Below, in pieces: positions 1 through 10,558 of a stretch of DNA of 64,000 bases. The notes under the pieces were generated by a model that was not told the DNA's origin, did not search any database, and worked only from the letters and a program-made list of their open reading frames with translations. Each line of letters opens with the position of its first letter. Within the stretch, counting starts at the first letter, position 1. Source of the DNA: Halichondria panicea (Eukaryota; Porifera; Demospongiae; Suberitida; Halichondriidae); contig NC_087385.1 of assembly GCF_963675165.1 (NCBI RefSeq), forward strand, positions 2,542,501-2,606,500, in the 5' to 3' direction. Both the position numbers and the translations under genes were made by a program.

Positions 1-823
1 CCATCCCCTATACAAGCTAGTTAGCTCATTGATAGCTTAAATTTTCACTAATACCTTTCGCATAATTGGAAAAGCGCTTCTACAAAAAACCTACAGTTAA
101 ACATGTGCTTTAAAATAATTATTAAGATACGCTTATAACGAGTAAGCACAATTCTACGTACTGCATAATAATTATGACCACAAAACTAGCTACACAAAAG
201 TATCCTAGTGCTGTGTCAGTACTAAACTCCTTCACTGGCCTCCCCTGAAGAGAAGGCCTTGCTACTTGCTACTGACTGCTTGCACATGCGCAAAATTATT
301 GGATATTTTTTTTCGTTCAGACGATTGTCATCCACACTGTTGCAGCTGTGAGTCTTTTGTTAACCATAGCAGGCTAAGGGTAGCTATCAGAATACTACAT
401 TGTATCAGATGGGCTAGAAACCTTCAATCGAACTTCTATCTACTTCCTTCAATCCACTTCCGTTTGTTGTGATGTCATTGTTTTACTGACCATAAGTGTT
501 GTTATCCGTATCTGCCAGATACTGGCAGATGGTTAGAACATGTCTCATTACTCGCATCCTATGCTTATGGTGGTGAGCATCACAATGTCACTACCAATGA
601 TCTTGTGATAAGTGCATGCGATTGAGTTGACAAAAATATCGTGGCAAACGTTTGCATTCATGAGTCTCTACACAGAGTTTTACCAGTCTTTTTTTCGTGT
701 GCAAAAAGTGTTGGCTTGCGTACACAAAAACGCACTGTTGCTTACTGTAAAACTATGAGCTTATGCAAACGTAATAGGGCCGAGGCAATAAAATTTATTA
801 CAGGCATGAAAGCTAAATATTAC
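1..823. other. 3' side of EMG1: intron or downstream sequence with a repeat copy
   Basis: I see no coding exon here. From about 229 to 530 lies a shortened copy of a repeat also found at 40505-41095 and 59745-61150. Shared blocks include the ends near ggcctcccctgaagagaagg and the stretch around cagacgattgtcatccacac. The last EMG1 exon, expected on the minus strand, is not found and probably lies before position 1. Confidence 0.5.
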
Positions 824-1957
824 CTTTCCATGAGCCATAGATCCGATCACAAACACAACTGGCTTGTCCTTGGTAAATGCCTTCACATCCACCATCTCTT
901 CTGAATGGTAGGAGGTACCTAGCTTGACGCAACCAGTTGGGAGATGGTCAGTGATGGGATTCTTGACTACCTACAAAGGTATGGATAACGCCATAAGGTT
1001 AAAAATAGAAATGCTAGCGTTGAACTATAGGTTATCCCTCACTACTCTCACTAGAGGTCAAAGTTAGTTAATGACGTACACCACACACACAGCTACACTG
1101 ACTTTCATCAGTTTCATTGGTCCATCATCAGCATGAATACTCAGCTTGTGTAGCAACTGAACTGCAAATGAATAAAACAGCAGCAATGTTTATCACCAAA
1201 AACACATTGACAGTAGAAGTATGCACTAATACTGAGTAAAAAATAAACATGCACAAATTAATCCTGATCATGAGGAGGCTGCTCAATCCTTGACAAACTA
1301 CCCAAGAGCATATAATAGAGAGAGAGTATCGAACGTAGGCATACTGTGCAAAGTAGATTACATCACCTACACTTGGATTGGTCAGTGTGCAAATTCCAAG
1401 CCCATGACAGATACAGGAAGTCACGTTACTCTCCGCCTATGTTTGATACTCACTCTCTATTATATACTCTTGAAACTACTTACCCATTAATCCACAAAAT
1501 CGTCTGAAAGTTCTTGGAATTCTGACGTGTGGGTTAACTTCAATAAGGACATTCTTGGCTGTATGAATGTACACCTGCAGGAGACCAGCTCTGTTGAGAG
1601 GGCTGTCTAGCAGCATCATGAGACACTGATGAGTGATATCTGGCCGAGCAGATGACACGTCTCGACCGTATTTGACCAGCTGCCCTTTGTGATCTTCACT
1701 ATTAAGCAGCTCAAACTTCTTACCCACCTAATAGTAGAAAGTAATAGCATAATTATTTCATGATGATTGAGTACCTTAACAGTTTCCAGAGAAGCATTTT
1801 CAAGGATAACAATCAGTCTCTTCTCACCGTCCTTTTCTGTGAGTGTTCTTGGGATTTTCCGTGGCTTACTCGTGTCTAATTCGGTTTCATAGTCATTAGT
1901 TATTCTTTTTCTTTTCTTTTCTGAGCCAGTTTTAGCATGATTATCATCCATATCCAT
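824..1957 (-). CDS. EMG1: EMG1/NEP1, 18S rRNA pseudouridine N1-methyltransferase (3' end missing)
   Basis: SPOUT-fold methyltransferase of the small-subunit processome that N1-methylates a hypermodified pseudouridine in 18S rRNA; it acts in the nucleolus. Four exons are visible: 1775-1957, 1484-1727, 1103-1161 and 824-970. They join in frame to 211 residues, and the human protein is 244. A basic N-terminal tail is followed by the family block [15 protein letters not shown], then [49 protein letters not shown] and [11 protein letters not shown]. The donor after the last visible codon (gtaata) implies one more exon of about 35 residues, probably outside the window. The start is the ATG at 1957, which faces the PSMG4 start 80 bp away. 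Identity is near certain from these signature blocks. Confidence 0.93.
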
Positions 1958-2037
1958 AGCTAATTTATTTTAGACTATAAAATGTTAGCCACGTGGGAGG
2001 GCATTGGTTAGAAAAAGACGTACCTAGAAAATCTTCA
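1958..2037. promoter_or_regulatory. Shared EMG1/PSMG4 bidirectional promoter region
   Basis: Only 80 bp separate the two oppositely directed start codons at 1957 and 2038. Both 5' UTRs and the core promoter must fit here or overlap the genes. No TATA box is evident. The function is inferred from gene arrangement alone. Confidence 0.45.
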
Positions 2038-5000
2038 ATGGAGGAAGTCATCACTACAAAGCAGTTCAGCAAGACATTACTGGGATGTGAAATCCACTTC
2101 TACATCTTGAGAATGAAGCAAAGTGTCCTAGTCTGGATTGGTAGAATTTCATCCTTTAAACATTTGTCTGTGGCCATGAAAAGTCGTCTGGTAGGTAATA
2201 ATTATATGCTGCATGCAGTCATGGCCATCTGTGTACCCATTAAATCCACTCTGCCACTGTTGCAATTCACTCATATCCATATAGAGTACCTGGGGTTTCC
2301 CTAGTCTCATGAATCAACCGCAACCTCTCAGGGAGGAATGTCTGAGCACTCTTGATCTTTACTAGGCCCTGGTAAATTATGTCGGCATAATTTGGGGCCT
2401 GACATAATTAGGGTATAATTAGGGGTTAAAATTGTGGATTTGGTTTTGGTATAAATACAACGGTCCTCTGCTGTTAAACATCCTCCTTTACATCTAGAAG
2501 AATAATGTTGAATCTGTACAATACAACAAGAGATAATTTTTTTGCTACTACTGGTTTTGAAAAAAGATTATTATGACGTCAATGTGGAGGTATAATGGGT
2601 TCTTTAGGCTGAATTTGGGGCAGTGCTCAAAAGCATAATAGGCGGCAAAATAGCATAATTTGCCAGGGCCTACTCTTTATGTGACGTGAAGTCATGGCAT
2701 AATGGAATGTATGACATCACTGTACAAGCTAACAAAACCATAAAATTATTTTAACCATATCCGTTATTTCAACGGTATATAAAGTTTCATTATTTGCTGC
2801 CTCCTATTAAGTTACCTGATACTTGTGAGCAATCTCATTAGTCATGTTGGAATTCCGTGGCCCATGAGTTTGTGTAAAGAGTGCTCAGACGGAAAAGAAG
2901 GGCGGCTGATTGATTCATGAGACTAGGGTTTCCCAGACAATCGCAAAGTGATGTTTAGGCCTTGACAAATTATGCCTATTACAGTAGAACCTCGCTAATC
3001 CGGACCAGACCATATCCAAATACATGAAATTTCCGGATTAACGGATGTGATTATGAATAATTACCATTTGTACATGTATTATGATATTACTGTGGCCAGA
3101 AGGGAAGCTGCTAGTTAGAATAGTCTTTTATCTCAACTTTCTCTCCAATACAGTGAGTCTTGACAGTGTGAGCTCTCACTTCGTTTTCTTTGCAGTGGCC
3201 ATTGTCTTGAGCAGTTAAATTATCGTTGATTCAGCAAGGCAAGTTAGAATGCGCAAGTAGTCTATTCTACTGACAGCCCCTCCTCTTTTTCAGTTTGCCA
3301 TTTTGTCCGGATTTGCGAGGTTTCGAACTAAAGAGGTTCGGATTAGCGAGGTTCTACTGTATTGTTTTTGACTATTCTCAAAAAGTCAGCCTGTTTGGTG
3401 GTACCAGTTCACTTTCATTCTGAAAAGATAATTTGTATTGTACAATACAGCTACAATTTGTAGCATTACATCCTAGCTTCGTTCCCAGGCCTTACTTTTT
3501 CTTGCTGTTGTCATTGTTTATCCATAAGAAGGTAGCAAAAAAAGAATAGACAAATGAGCTAGCAAAGAAAGAAAGTTGGGAAATTAGCGTGACCCATATT
3601 TTTATGAACGTGGGCGATATGTAGCCCACAATAGTGACATAAGGTATTCTCCCACGCATTCAGACTGTACTGAGACACTGCCAAGGTACCAAGCTACTGC
3701 AAGTCAGGGAACCAGCGTGGCCAGCTCTAGTGACAGTAGCTACCTGTAGATGATAATGATGACTAAGCTATTAGTTTAAATCTAGCACTTATAAAGACAC
3801 AAGATATATATTCTGTGTATGTTATACACACGATAGTAGATCTAGCTAGGTATATAGCTAGCCTCGATTCCAGGCCGATTAAAATACGGCCTGTTACCTA
3901 TTGCATGGTGATAGTGCGCATGCGTTAGCTAGAATCTGGGGAATCCCCTTTTTCTTTCTCTCATCTATTTTCTATCTTTGTACATCAGCTTAGCTCTCTA
4001 TTGTGTTGTTCCAGAAGGCTTTCACACTAGTCTGAAGCCAGAAGAGGCTCTTATCTACCTCTATGACGGTTGTATGGTCAGGATGTCTTACCTTGGATCT
4101 GTACAGGCTATGGGAAGTGTATGGTGCCTCAAACTGCTACTTGCGAAGACAACCCGGCTATAGGACCATCCTAGACGTAGATGAGAGCCTCTTCTGTCTT
4201 AAAACTAGTGTTCAAGCCTTCTAGACCAACGCAATAAACGGCATAAGCCACAGCTTCACAGAACTCAGTCATAGAGATAAAGTATTACGGAACATATTCT
4301 TAGTAAACAGACTAATTTCCGATATAATTTACTAAGGTTTTACGTTCGTAGTACGATTACCCATTATTCTAGGTAATTTGAAACGCATGCGCGCTATCAC
4401 CCCTGCAATAAGTACCAGGCCGTATTTTAATCGGCCTTGAATCGAGGCTAGTATATAGCTAGCTAGCTTGTATAAACAGCTTGCAAACTTCCAGTTCCAA
4501 GCCCATGTCCAGCTTGCTGTAGGCAAAGTTTTATTGGTCATAGATCTCTACGTGGGCAGTCCAACATCTTTAGCTCAGCATGTCCACGCTCATTTTCACC
4601 CTTCTACCACCCTTCTACCCTCACGCGACTTCCCGATACAGGCTCTCCATTTTCCTAACTCCACCTCTATTTCTTTCTTTATTCCTCCAATTAATACTGT
4701 ATTGAACGATTAATACAGTATTTTATCTTACTGAACGATTGTGGTAAAGAAAAAGGAGAGCCTGTGTAGAGGCTACTAAAATCCCACAATGGCCACAAAC
4801 TATTATTCTCAATTATGCTAGTCTCCCTATTAGTTGCTTTATGAGTGCTATTAATCCCTTATTGCACGAGTAGCCATACTATTGAGTGTTAATCGCTTGT
4901 GATGCAGTTTAAGGACATTTTTAGCTGCAGTGTCAGTAAAAAAATTAGCCGCGGTCGTCAAGGCAATAACTGCACGTCATTAACGACGTGCAATTACTGC

Positions 5001-7537
5001 CTTGACGACGACGTGCAATTACTGATACGCGATTAATCACTGTACAAATTCCAGTGAATAATAGGACAACATGCAATTATTCCAAAAATTATGCTAGCAT
5101 AATTTGTCAAGCCCTAGTGATGTTGCAGAAATATTATAATTGTGAAGAGTTTTATCGAAATTAGTTGCCAGTGGCCTGCTGTTTCAAAAAGTCTGTCTAA
5201 GCGTTTGCATCAGCACGAAACAGAAGAGGCTAGAATTATCATAAAATCCGGAAATGTTTGTCTCCGTATATTTCCTTGACCAATTACCAGGCTGCATTTA
5301 TTTCCAAAAGAGTGTAATTCCAAGTTGAAATTTTTTCCAACTGTTGCTGTAGACTAGAAACCACGCCCCTTTCTTTTGCTAAAGGGACTGGCCGGTGACT
5401 ATCATGACTCATCCATTGGAATGTAGTTATAGTGACTTCACTGTGTTGCTAGAACAGGAAACCACACCCCTTTCCCTGAACCACTTCCGTAACTGGCCAG
5501 TCCCGTTCCCAAGAGAAAGGGGCGTGGTTGCTAGTCCACCATTGCTGTATGTAATTTGGGGGGGGGGGGCGCTTATAAAAAGGCGTGTTTCCAAGGCAAT
5601 CACTTTTACTTTCTGCCTGTGTTTATGCAGGGGGGCCGGACAACATCACGTGAGCACAAATATTGCTGACTCAAAGTGTTTTTACATTAATTGAGTTCAA
5701 TGTGGAATTTGTCGACTAAATTACTCTTACTAGTTATTCAGAGAAGTCTAGTTTCCCAGTACTATATAGAGCTATTTGAAGTACCTTGCCTCAACCAGCC
5801 TGCTTGTTGCAATCTGATGCGAGTCATCGACAATCTCTTAGTTCCAGACATTCAGTCTGTGTGACTAGTAGCTCAAAAACCTATTGGAGGTGCTTACAAT
5901 CTCAACGATATAGCTTTTCAGTTGTGGTACAGAGGCTTTAAAACCTCGTTTAGAGACGGATTTTCGTCCATTTTAACGCATAATGGAGAATAATAATCTT
6001 GGAATGAGGCTAAGAATTAAATCTTGTTACATAACGGTTCACCCTTGTCCGACCCCCCCCCTGGGTAAGTATGCACATGCATTTGATGCATAGCTCTGCA
6101 TGTACTGCAGAAAGGCTGCTATTCCGCGAACATTAGATCCGCCAAACCTTTCTAACGGTCATTCCGCAAAAGTTTATACCCTCGAAATATACCCGCTATA
6201 CGATAACTGTCTACAACAGAGAACAAAATCCAAATCGTAGATCCACCTGCGTACTTATGAGATTACACTTGACACTAGGCTTAGGCCGCTAGCTGTAGCG
6301 CACAAGCACTACCATAATTATTAAGCTCCCTGCTCGAATTGTTTGAGGACAATTATTTTAAGAGCTGGCTATCATTGTTAAAATGTTTGGCGCATCCACT
6401 ACGGTAACTTTTACTGTTTGCTGTAGACATCCATGTCATAATTGTGAGAACCAATATTGACAAAAGGCTAGCATATTAAAGGGTCCAGTAACACTCTCCT
6501 GTCTTGCATATAGGTTTAGTCATATACATACCACCGTAGTCTCGCAGCGTTAGTGGTGCCTAATTTTAGAGTGTGAATACAGTACTTACAACACACGCTG
6601 ATAACAGTATAACAGCATTATACTCATACACACTCTGTTATTTCAGGACTCCCAGCCAATAAGCAGTCAACTTATCGGTGACTCGACAGACACATCATCT
6701 TCAAATTTATCTAGAGTTCTAGGTATTAAAGCTGAGTCTGGGACATGATTATATAATTAAATACTGTATATACACACTGTAGGCCTGTCACACAATAATG
6801 TGTTCCCTGTCCCCCCTAGAACTATCCGTGGCACTGCCCATTGTCCCTCCCGGACCATTGTATGTTGCCATGGACTGTCCCCCAGGACCTTTTGTGCTGT
6901 TATAGATTGTCCCTACCAGGAATCTAAGAAATTGATGCAAGATAGATCCCACAGTTTGGTATTAACTCAAATATCAGCTAGAAATCTATTGTTAGGTGCA
7001 TAATAAACAATGATACTGCTTTACTTCATAGAGTGAGCCTGCGCTGCTGTGCATTTATACTCATCCCCACCATTATTAATTACAAGTGTAATTATTACTT
7101 TCCTTGGTACATTCTGCTCAACTAATTGTGCCAGGCTTGTCTTCTATTCTATTCTCCGCTAGCTAAGCATTGCATACACAGTTGGTCTGTATAGAGCCAT
7201 CCACCCACCATCAGGGGGGAGGGCGTTTATAGTACAGGGACCATTTCTGCCACGCATGTAGATCCTTCTGGGGGGACCATTTATAATTTATACGATGCTA
7301 AGGCAATAAAAAAATGTATAATTATATGAATGAATTTTTCATTTTTTGGCATGCACCTGCCTCTGTATTTAGCAATTATCGTGCTTGTTTTTAAAGCACT
7401 CTTGTATTTCTGCAGCTCTCAAGGGTGGATGTCAGTGTTTTGTGAGTGTGAACATTGCTGACGAGTCTGTGCGGTTACTAGCCGAAGAACACATCAGTGA
7501 ACTGTGTGTTAAACATCCTGAACTGTTCTCTTTTTGA
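2038..7537 (+). CDS. PSMG4: Proteasome assembly chaperone 4
   Basis: PSMG4 pairs with PSMG3 to guide alpha-ring assembly of the 20S proteasome in the cytosol. Three exons, 2038-2190, 6647-6722 and 7416-7537, join in frame to 116 residues, close to the human length of 123. Exon 1 gives FHFYILRM-like and SVLVWIGRISSFKHLSVAMK, matching the human HFHVMRL...LFLWVG...NLAVAM pattern. Exon 2 gives SQLIGDSTDTSSSNLSRVL, matching the conserved LLGDTSDTTS loop. Exon 3 carries CFVSVNI and the closing helix, ending LFSF. Intron 1 is 4.46 kb and filled with transposon remnants, which is why the gene is easy to miss. The in-frame ATG at 1993 was not chosen because the one at 2038 better matches family length. 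Confidence 0.88.
2302..2925. mobile_element. Mutator-like MITE with 9-bp target duplication
   Basis: A 624-bp insertion in PSMG4 intron 1. It begins TAGTCTCATGAATCAA and ends with the inverse, and the inverted repeats stay similar for about 50 bp (both reach TCTGAGCACTCTT). It is flanked by the direct repeat GGGTTTCCC at 2293-2301 and 2926-2934. A 9-bp duplication fits Mutator-type transposases. It has no coding capacity. Confidence 0.85.
2982..3359. mobile_element. pogo/Tc1-mariner-like MITE, TIR CAGTAGAACCTCGC
   Basis: Inverted termini CAGTAGAACCTCGCTAATCC and its reverse complement, flanked by TA on both sides. It is homologous along its length to 29136-29504; both share an internal ctgtggccagaagggaagct. 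Non-coding. Confidence 0.82.
3858..4451. mobile_element. Foldback MITE with about 70-bp inverted repeats
   Basis: Left end ctagcctcgattccaggccg; the right end is its inverse. Similarity continues for about 70 bp through gcgcatgcgtt. The direct repeat tatatag flanks both sides (3851-3857, 4452-4458). A second inverted pair sits inside, around agaagaggctct. Short open frames inside it are not genes. Confidence 0.75.
4956..5007. repeat. Near-perfect 23-bp hairpin
   Basis: Arms 4956-4978 and 4985-5007 are complementary with one or no mismatch, with a 6-nt loop. A second partial copy of the right arm (acgtgcaattactg) follows directly. It lies in PSMG4 intron 1; function unknown. Confidence 0.6.
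5351..5548. mobile_element. Short foldback MITE (about 198 bp)
   Basis: Left end gactagaaaccacgcccctt and right end aaggggcgtggttgctagtc are inverse copies. The repeats extend about 42 bp inward to ggactggcc / ggccagtcc. Located in PSMG4 intron 1. Confidence 0.72.
6785..7290. repeat. Degenerate dispersed repeat (related to 28500-28990)
   Basis: Runs such as gactgtccccc, ggaccat, gaaattgatgcaagatag and cctgcgctgct recur in the same order at about 28590-28910. Ends are not clear and no transposase is seen. It lies in PSMG4 intron 2. Confidence 0.45.
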
Positions 7538-8346
7538 TACTCAATCAATGTTAATTCTCATTGGATGATCATGATTTCATCGTACTCACTGCTGTCTCAT
7601 TGATTGAACCACTCAAATTAATTAATATGACTAATACTGAGAGAAAAGTGCTTTATTGGTACGATTATACCAAGAGTAAAAATGAAGAGTTATATAAAGC
7701 TTATAATCAGTATTAAAAGGGTTTGCTAGACTTTAGAGGTTCACTTAGTATGAATAACGACCTTGTTTATATCGAGTACTTTCAATACATAATAGCCACA
7801 GGGGACTATATAGGCTGTCTATTTCAAAGGGACCACACAGCGTGAATTGTTCAAGATCACTAAACAATTGTACAACTATATAAGACAGAACAAAAACAAA
7901 AAATGGTAGAGATCTAACATTGCCAATGCATTCTAAAGTATAATCACCCAGTTAAATGAGAATGTTTCGTGTGTGTGCTAATAGTTCCCTTCACCACCAT
8001 ATTTTACTGAGCTTGCCTGATTGACTCTGCATGGAAAGGAAACAATGCAGTCACTAACACTGAACGTATAATAGAGGCACCAAAAGCTCATAATTATTGC
8101 CTGGCTCAGTTATCAATCCTGGCATCGGACTGCTAAATCTAGATAGGCTCACTACCGGATTTTTCCAATTACAGCGCTACTGCTAAATTTAATTCTAAGA
8201 TGTTTTGGTGACTCTACATATCAGCACATAATAACAGCTTTTACATACAGTCCCTCGACAGTTTGTCACAAAACTCTCTGATACAGTGGTACAAACTCTC
8301 TTTGGCCCACATGTAATAATTATGTCGCCTTGTAAGCACATGCATT
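7538..8346. other. Intergenic region between convergent PSMG4 and ATP5F1E
   Basis: Holds the 3' UTRs of two genes that end toward each other. I see no exon, RNA gene or clear repeat. Confidence 0.4.
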
Positions 8347-9347
8347 TTAGGTGGGGTTAAACACTGTAGACAACACTTTCACAATGTGCAATTAATAGCC
8401 CGAGAATCATAATGCAAATAGACCTTACCAGGCTTCCCTGGTTTGCTATCCTTCCATTTATGAACCCTGATAGTGGAGCTCTCTTTTCGAGCAATGTCAG
8501 CTGATCTGAACTCCTGCTTTAGGGCCTGTCTCAGTAGCCTGGCACAAATTCCAGAGTATTGCAGATAGCTGTAGAGTTGAATGTACACATGTACAAGTTT
8601 AATTAAAACTCACACTCACATAGAAGCTATTGTTGTGTACATATTTGCATGCAGATCAGGAAACAAAAGATCTGAAGTGCATCTGTGGGATAGCTAGCTC
8701 ATACTGGGTGTTAAAAGTGAGAAGTATACTCACGAAGATTGAGCATAAATTCAAATGTCACCCTATTTATAACTACCGGTACTTATTCGATTTAAGGCGA
8801 CCCTCCACATACGCGCGACACCCTCGATCTTAGGCAATTTTTTTACCTCAAAAAGTAGCGACTGCTGCGTTGATAACAATTTTTTTATGTAATGTCCTAA
8901 AGGTCAAACCATAGCCTTGATTTCAGACCGCTAGAAACAATGTAATTTAAGCGGCCTGTAATCGAGGATAGTAGTGTAACCACCAATTAGATGCAACACC
9001 AGGATTTCAACAATATTTTTCAACCTCCAAAAGAAACGACCTCTAATTTATAATTATTTTAAAAGTGTCGCCTTTACATCGAATAAATAAGGATTTAATA
9101 TGGACATTACTCTCCTGAATTGCTGTATTTACAGAGAGGGGGGAGACATTACTCAGGGTCTTCTAACTAGATCATATCTAGTATATCTATGCAGCAATGC
9201 AATGCTTGCTCAAATATAAAACGTGTAATATAATTATTTTTAAAACAATAATTTTAATAATACATGCACTTCACTACATGAATAATTGCAGGCTCAAATA
9301 AATCTATAAACATACCTAAGGCCTGCTTGTCTCCAGTACGTAGTCAT
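8347..9347 (-). CDS. ATP5F1E: Mitochondrial ATP synthase subunit epsilon
   Basis: Smallest subunit of the F1 central stalk, on the matrix side of the inner mitochondrial membrane; it stabilises gamma and delta. Exon 1 (9316-9347) encodes MTTYWRQAGL and exon 2 (8429-8568) continues SYLQYSGICARLLRQALKQE. This matches the animal pattern M-x-x-YWRQAGLSYIRYSxICAxxxRxALK almost residue for residue. A third exon at 8347-8363 (ending NPT-stop) keeps the frame and gives 62 residues against 51 in human; this last exon is tentative. Intron 1 (8569-9315) contains a degenerate element of the CCGTAA..CTCGATTTAA family at about 8765-9090. The start at 9347 is fixed by the conserved N terminus. It is head to head with CNEP1R1. 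Confidence 0.85.
8765..9090. repeat. Degenerate MITE, CTCGATTTAAGGCGAC family
   Basis: Left tattcgatttaaggcgaccc and right gtcgcctttacatcgaataa are inverse. The internal gcgacaccct and acctccaaaagaaacgacct match copies at 12717-13067 and 17033-17361. Confidence 0.65.
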
Positions 9348-9574
9348 ACTTGTATTTCAAGGTACACAGTTAAGTTATACTAGACACAAAGAACTTGTTG
9401 TCTTCTCTCTTTGGGTTGCAACAGTGCACGTGAGCAACTAAAGAGTAGGTAACGATCGCTGAAAACATCTTTTGAATGTGCTCTTATTAGAATATTAAAA
9501 TTCTGATAATTTACTCTAACATACAGACTCATACATACTCTGTCTAACATACTTGATCTACTCTTAAAGTTAAC
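9348..9574. promoter_or_regulatory. Shared ATP5F1E/CNEP1R1 bidirectional promoter region
   Basis: 227 bp separate the two divergent start codons. Inferred from layout; no motif is claimed. Confidence 0.4.
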
Positions 9575-10408
9575 ATGAACAGAGAGCAAGCTGAAGGTAA
9601 AACTCTATGGCAGCTTATTTGATTACTTTACATTTAACCAGATTTGAAAGCATTTGAGCAAAGATTGATGGAGTGTGTGAGGTTTGTTCGAACTAGGACA
9701 AAAAAATGGAGATGTGAGTACCCCATATAATTTAGAAACATGTTATTTAACAGATTCAATATAGTCATACTAGTTGGAGTGTTGCTGTGGTTCCTCTTGT
9801 CACTGTACATTTGGTGGATGGATGATAATCATTATGTAAGAGTCATTTATGGATTATCATTACATGAATTTAATACCTATACCGTAAGCGTTCCAATATT
9901 TTTTAACCAGCCTCGGTTAGGACACCCTCTTTTATAACACCCATAATTATACTACCAAATAAAATTTTTTTTCGTACATTGTTTCTAGAAAAATAATTAT
10001 TTTTTACTGGTTCTATAATTAGAACGATTACGGTATGTCGCGTTTCATTATATTTGTTGTACAGGAAGGTTACTGGGATATGATGAGTGCTAACAAAAGT
10101 TTAACAGCTAGTCTTCTTGTGTTGACCTTGCTCTACGTTTTTGGAGTATTTGAAAGAAACAATGCAGCAAACATGTAAGCGTTAATTTATTTGTTGTGAT
10201 TATGTTTGTAATCCATAATTCATTTTGCAGTCTAACTTCAAGGTGTCAGAATGTGCTCTATGACTACAATATGTCTTGCGATCAGGTTTGTACTACACGC
10301 AGTATATAGACACGATTATTTCACCTTTTCTTTCTTATAATTATACAGGAAGGCAAACTGATTATTAGAAGAAAACCAGCAACAGTCATTACTAGTTATC
10401 CTAGTTAA
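9575..10408 (+). CDS. CNEP1R1: Nuclear envelope phosphatase regulatory subunit 1
   Basis: Two-helix ER/nuclear-envelope protein that activates the CTDNEP1 phosphatase, which dephosphorylates lipin and so controls membrane lipid supply. Six exons: 9575-9596, 9642-9717, 9754-9835, 10065-10174, 10231-10285 and 10349-10408. They sum to 134 residues, against 125 in human. Evidence: N-terminal REQAEDLKAFEQRL, hydrophobic segment NIVILVGVLLWFLLSLYIWW, a second one TASLLVLTLLYVFGVF, and the C-terminal family signature YNMSCDQEGKLIIRRKP. The obvious donor at 9714 (gtgagt) breaks the frame; the donor at 9718 (gtaccc) keeps it and leaves a 36-nt intron. Only that join is uncertain. Confidence 0.87.
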
Positions 10409-10558
10409 TTATCATCCCATTCGAATTTAAGAAGCTGTTTATTTTGCTGAAAGTGTAAAATTAATAAGCAATTGCAAAGGGCAAGCAACAGTGGCAAGTA
10501 TTTACATAAGAAGTTTCACACAGTCATTATAATATTCAGAGTCACATCAAGAGAAGCA

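Noticed and set aside
3978-4163. Open reading frame of 61 codons
   Set aside because: It lies entirely inside a foldback MITE and shows no domain.
9642-9713. CNEP1R1 exon 2 ending at the consensus donor gtgagt
   Set aside because: This join puts a stop codon soon after exon 3 begins. The donor four bases later keeps the conserved frame.
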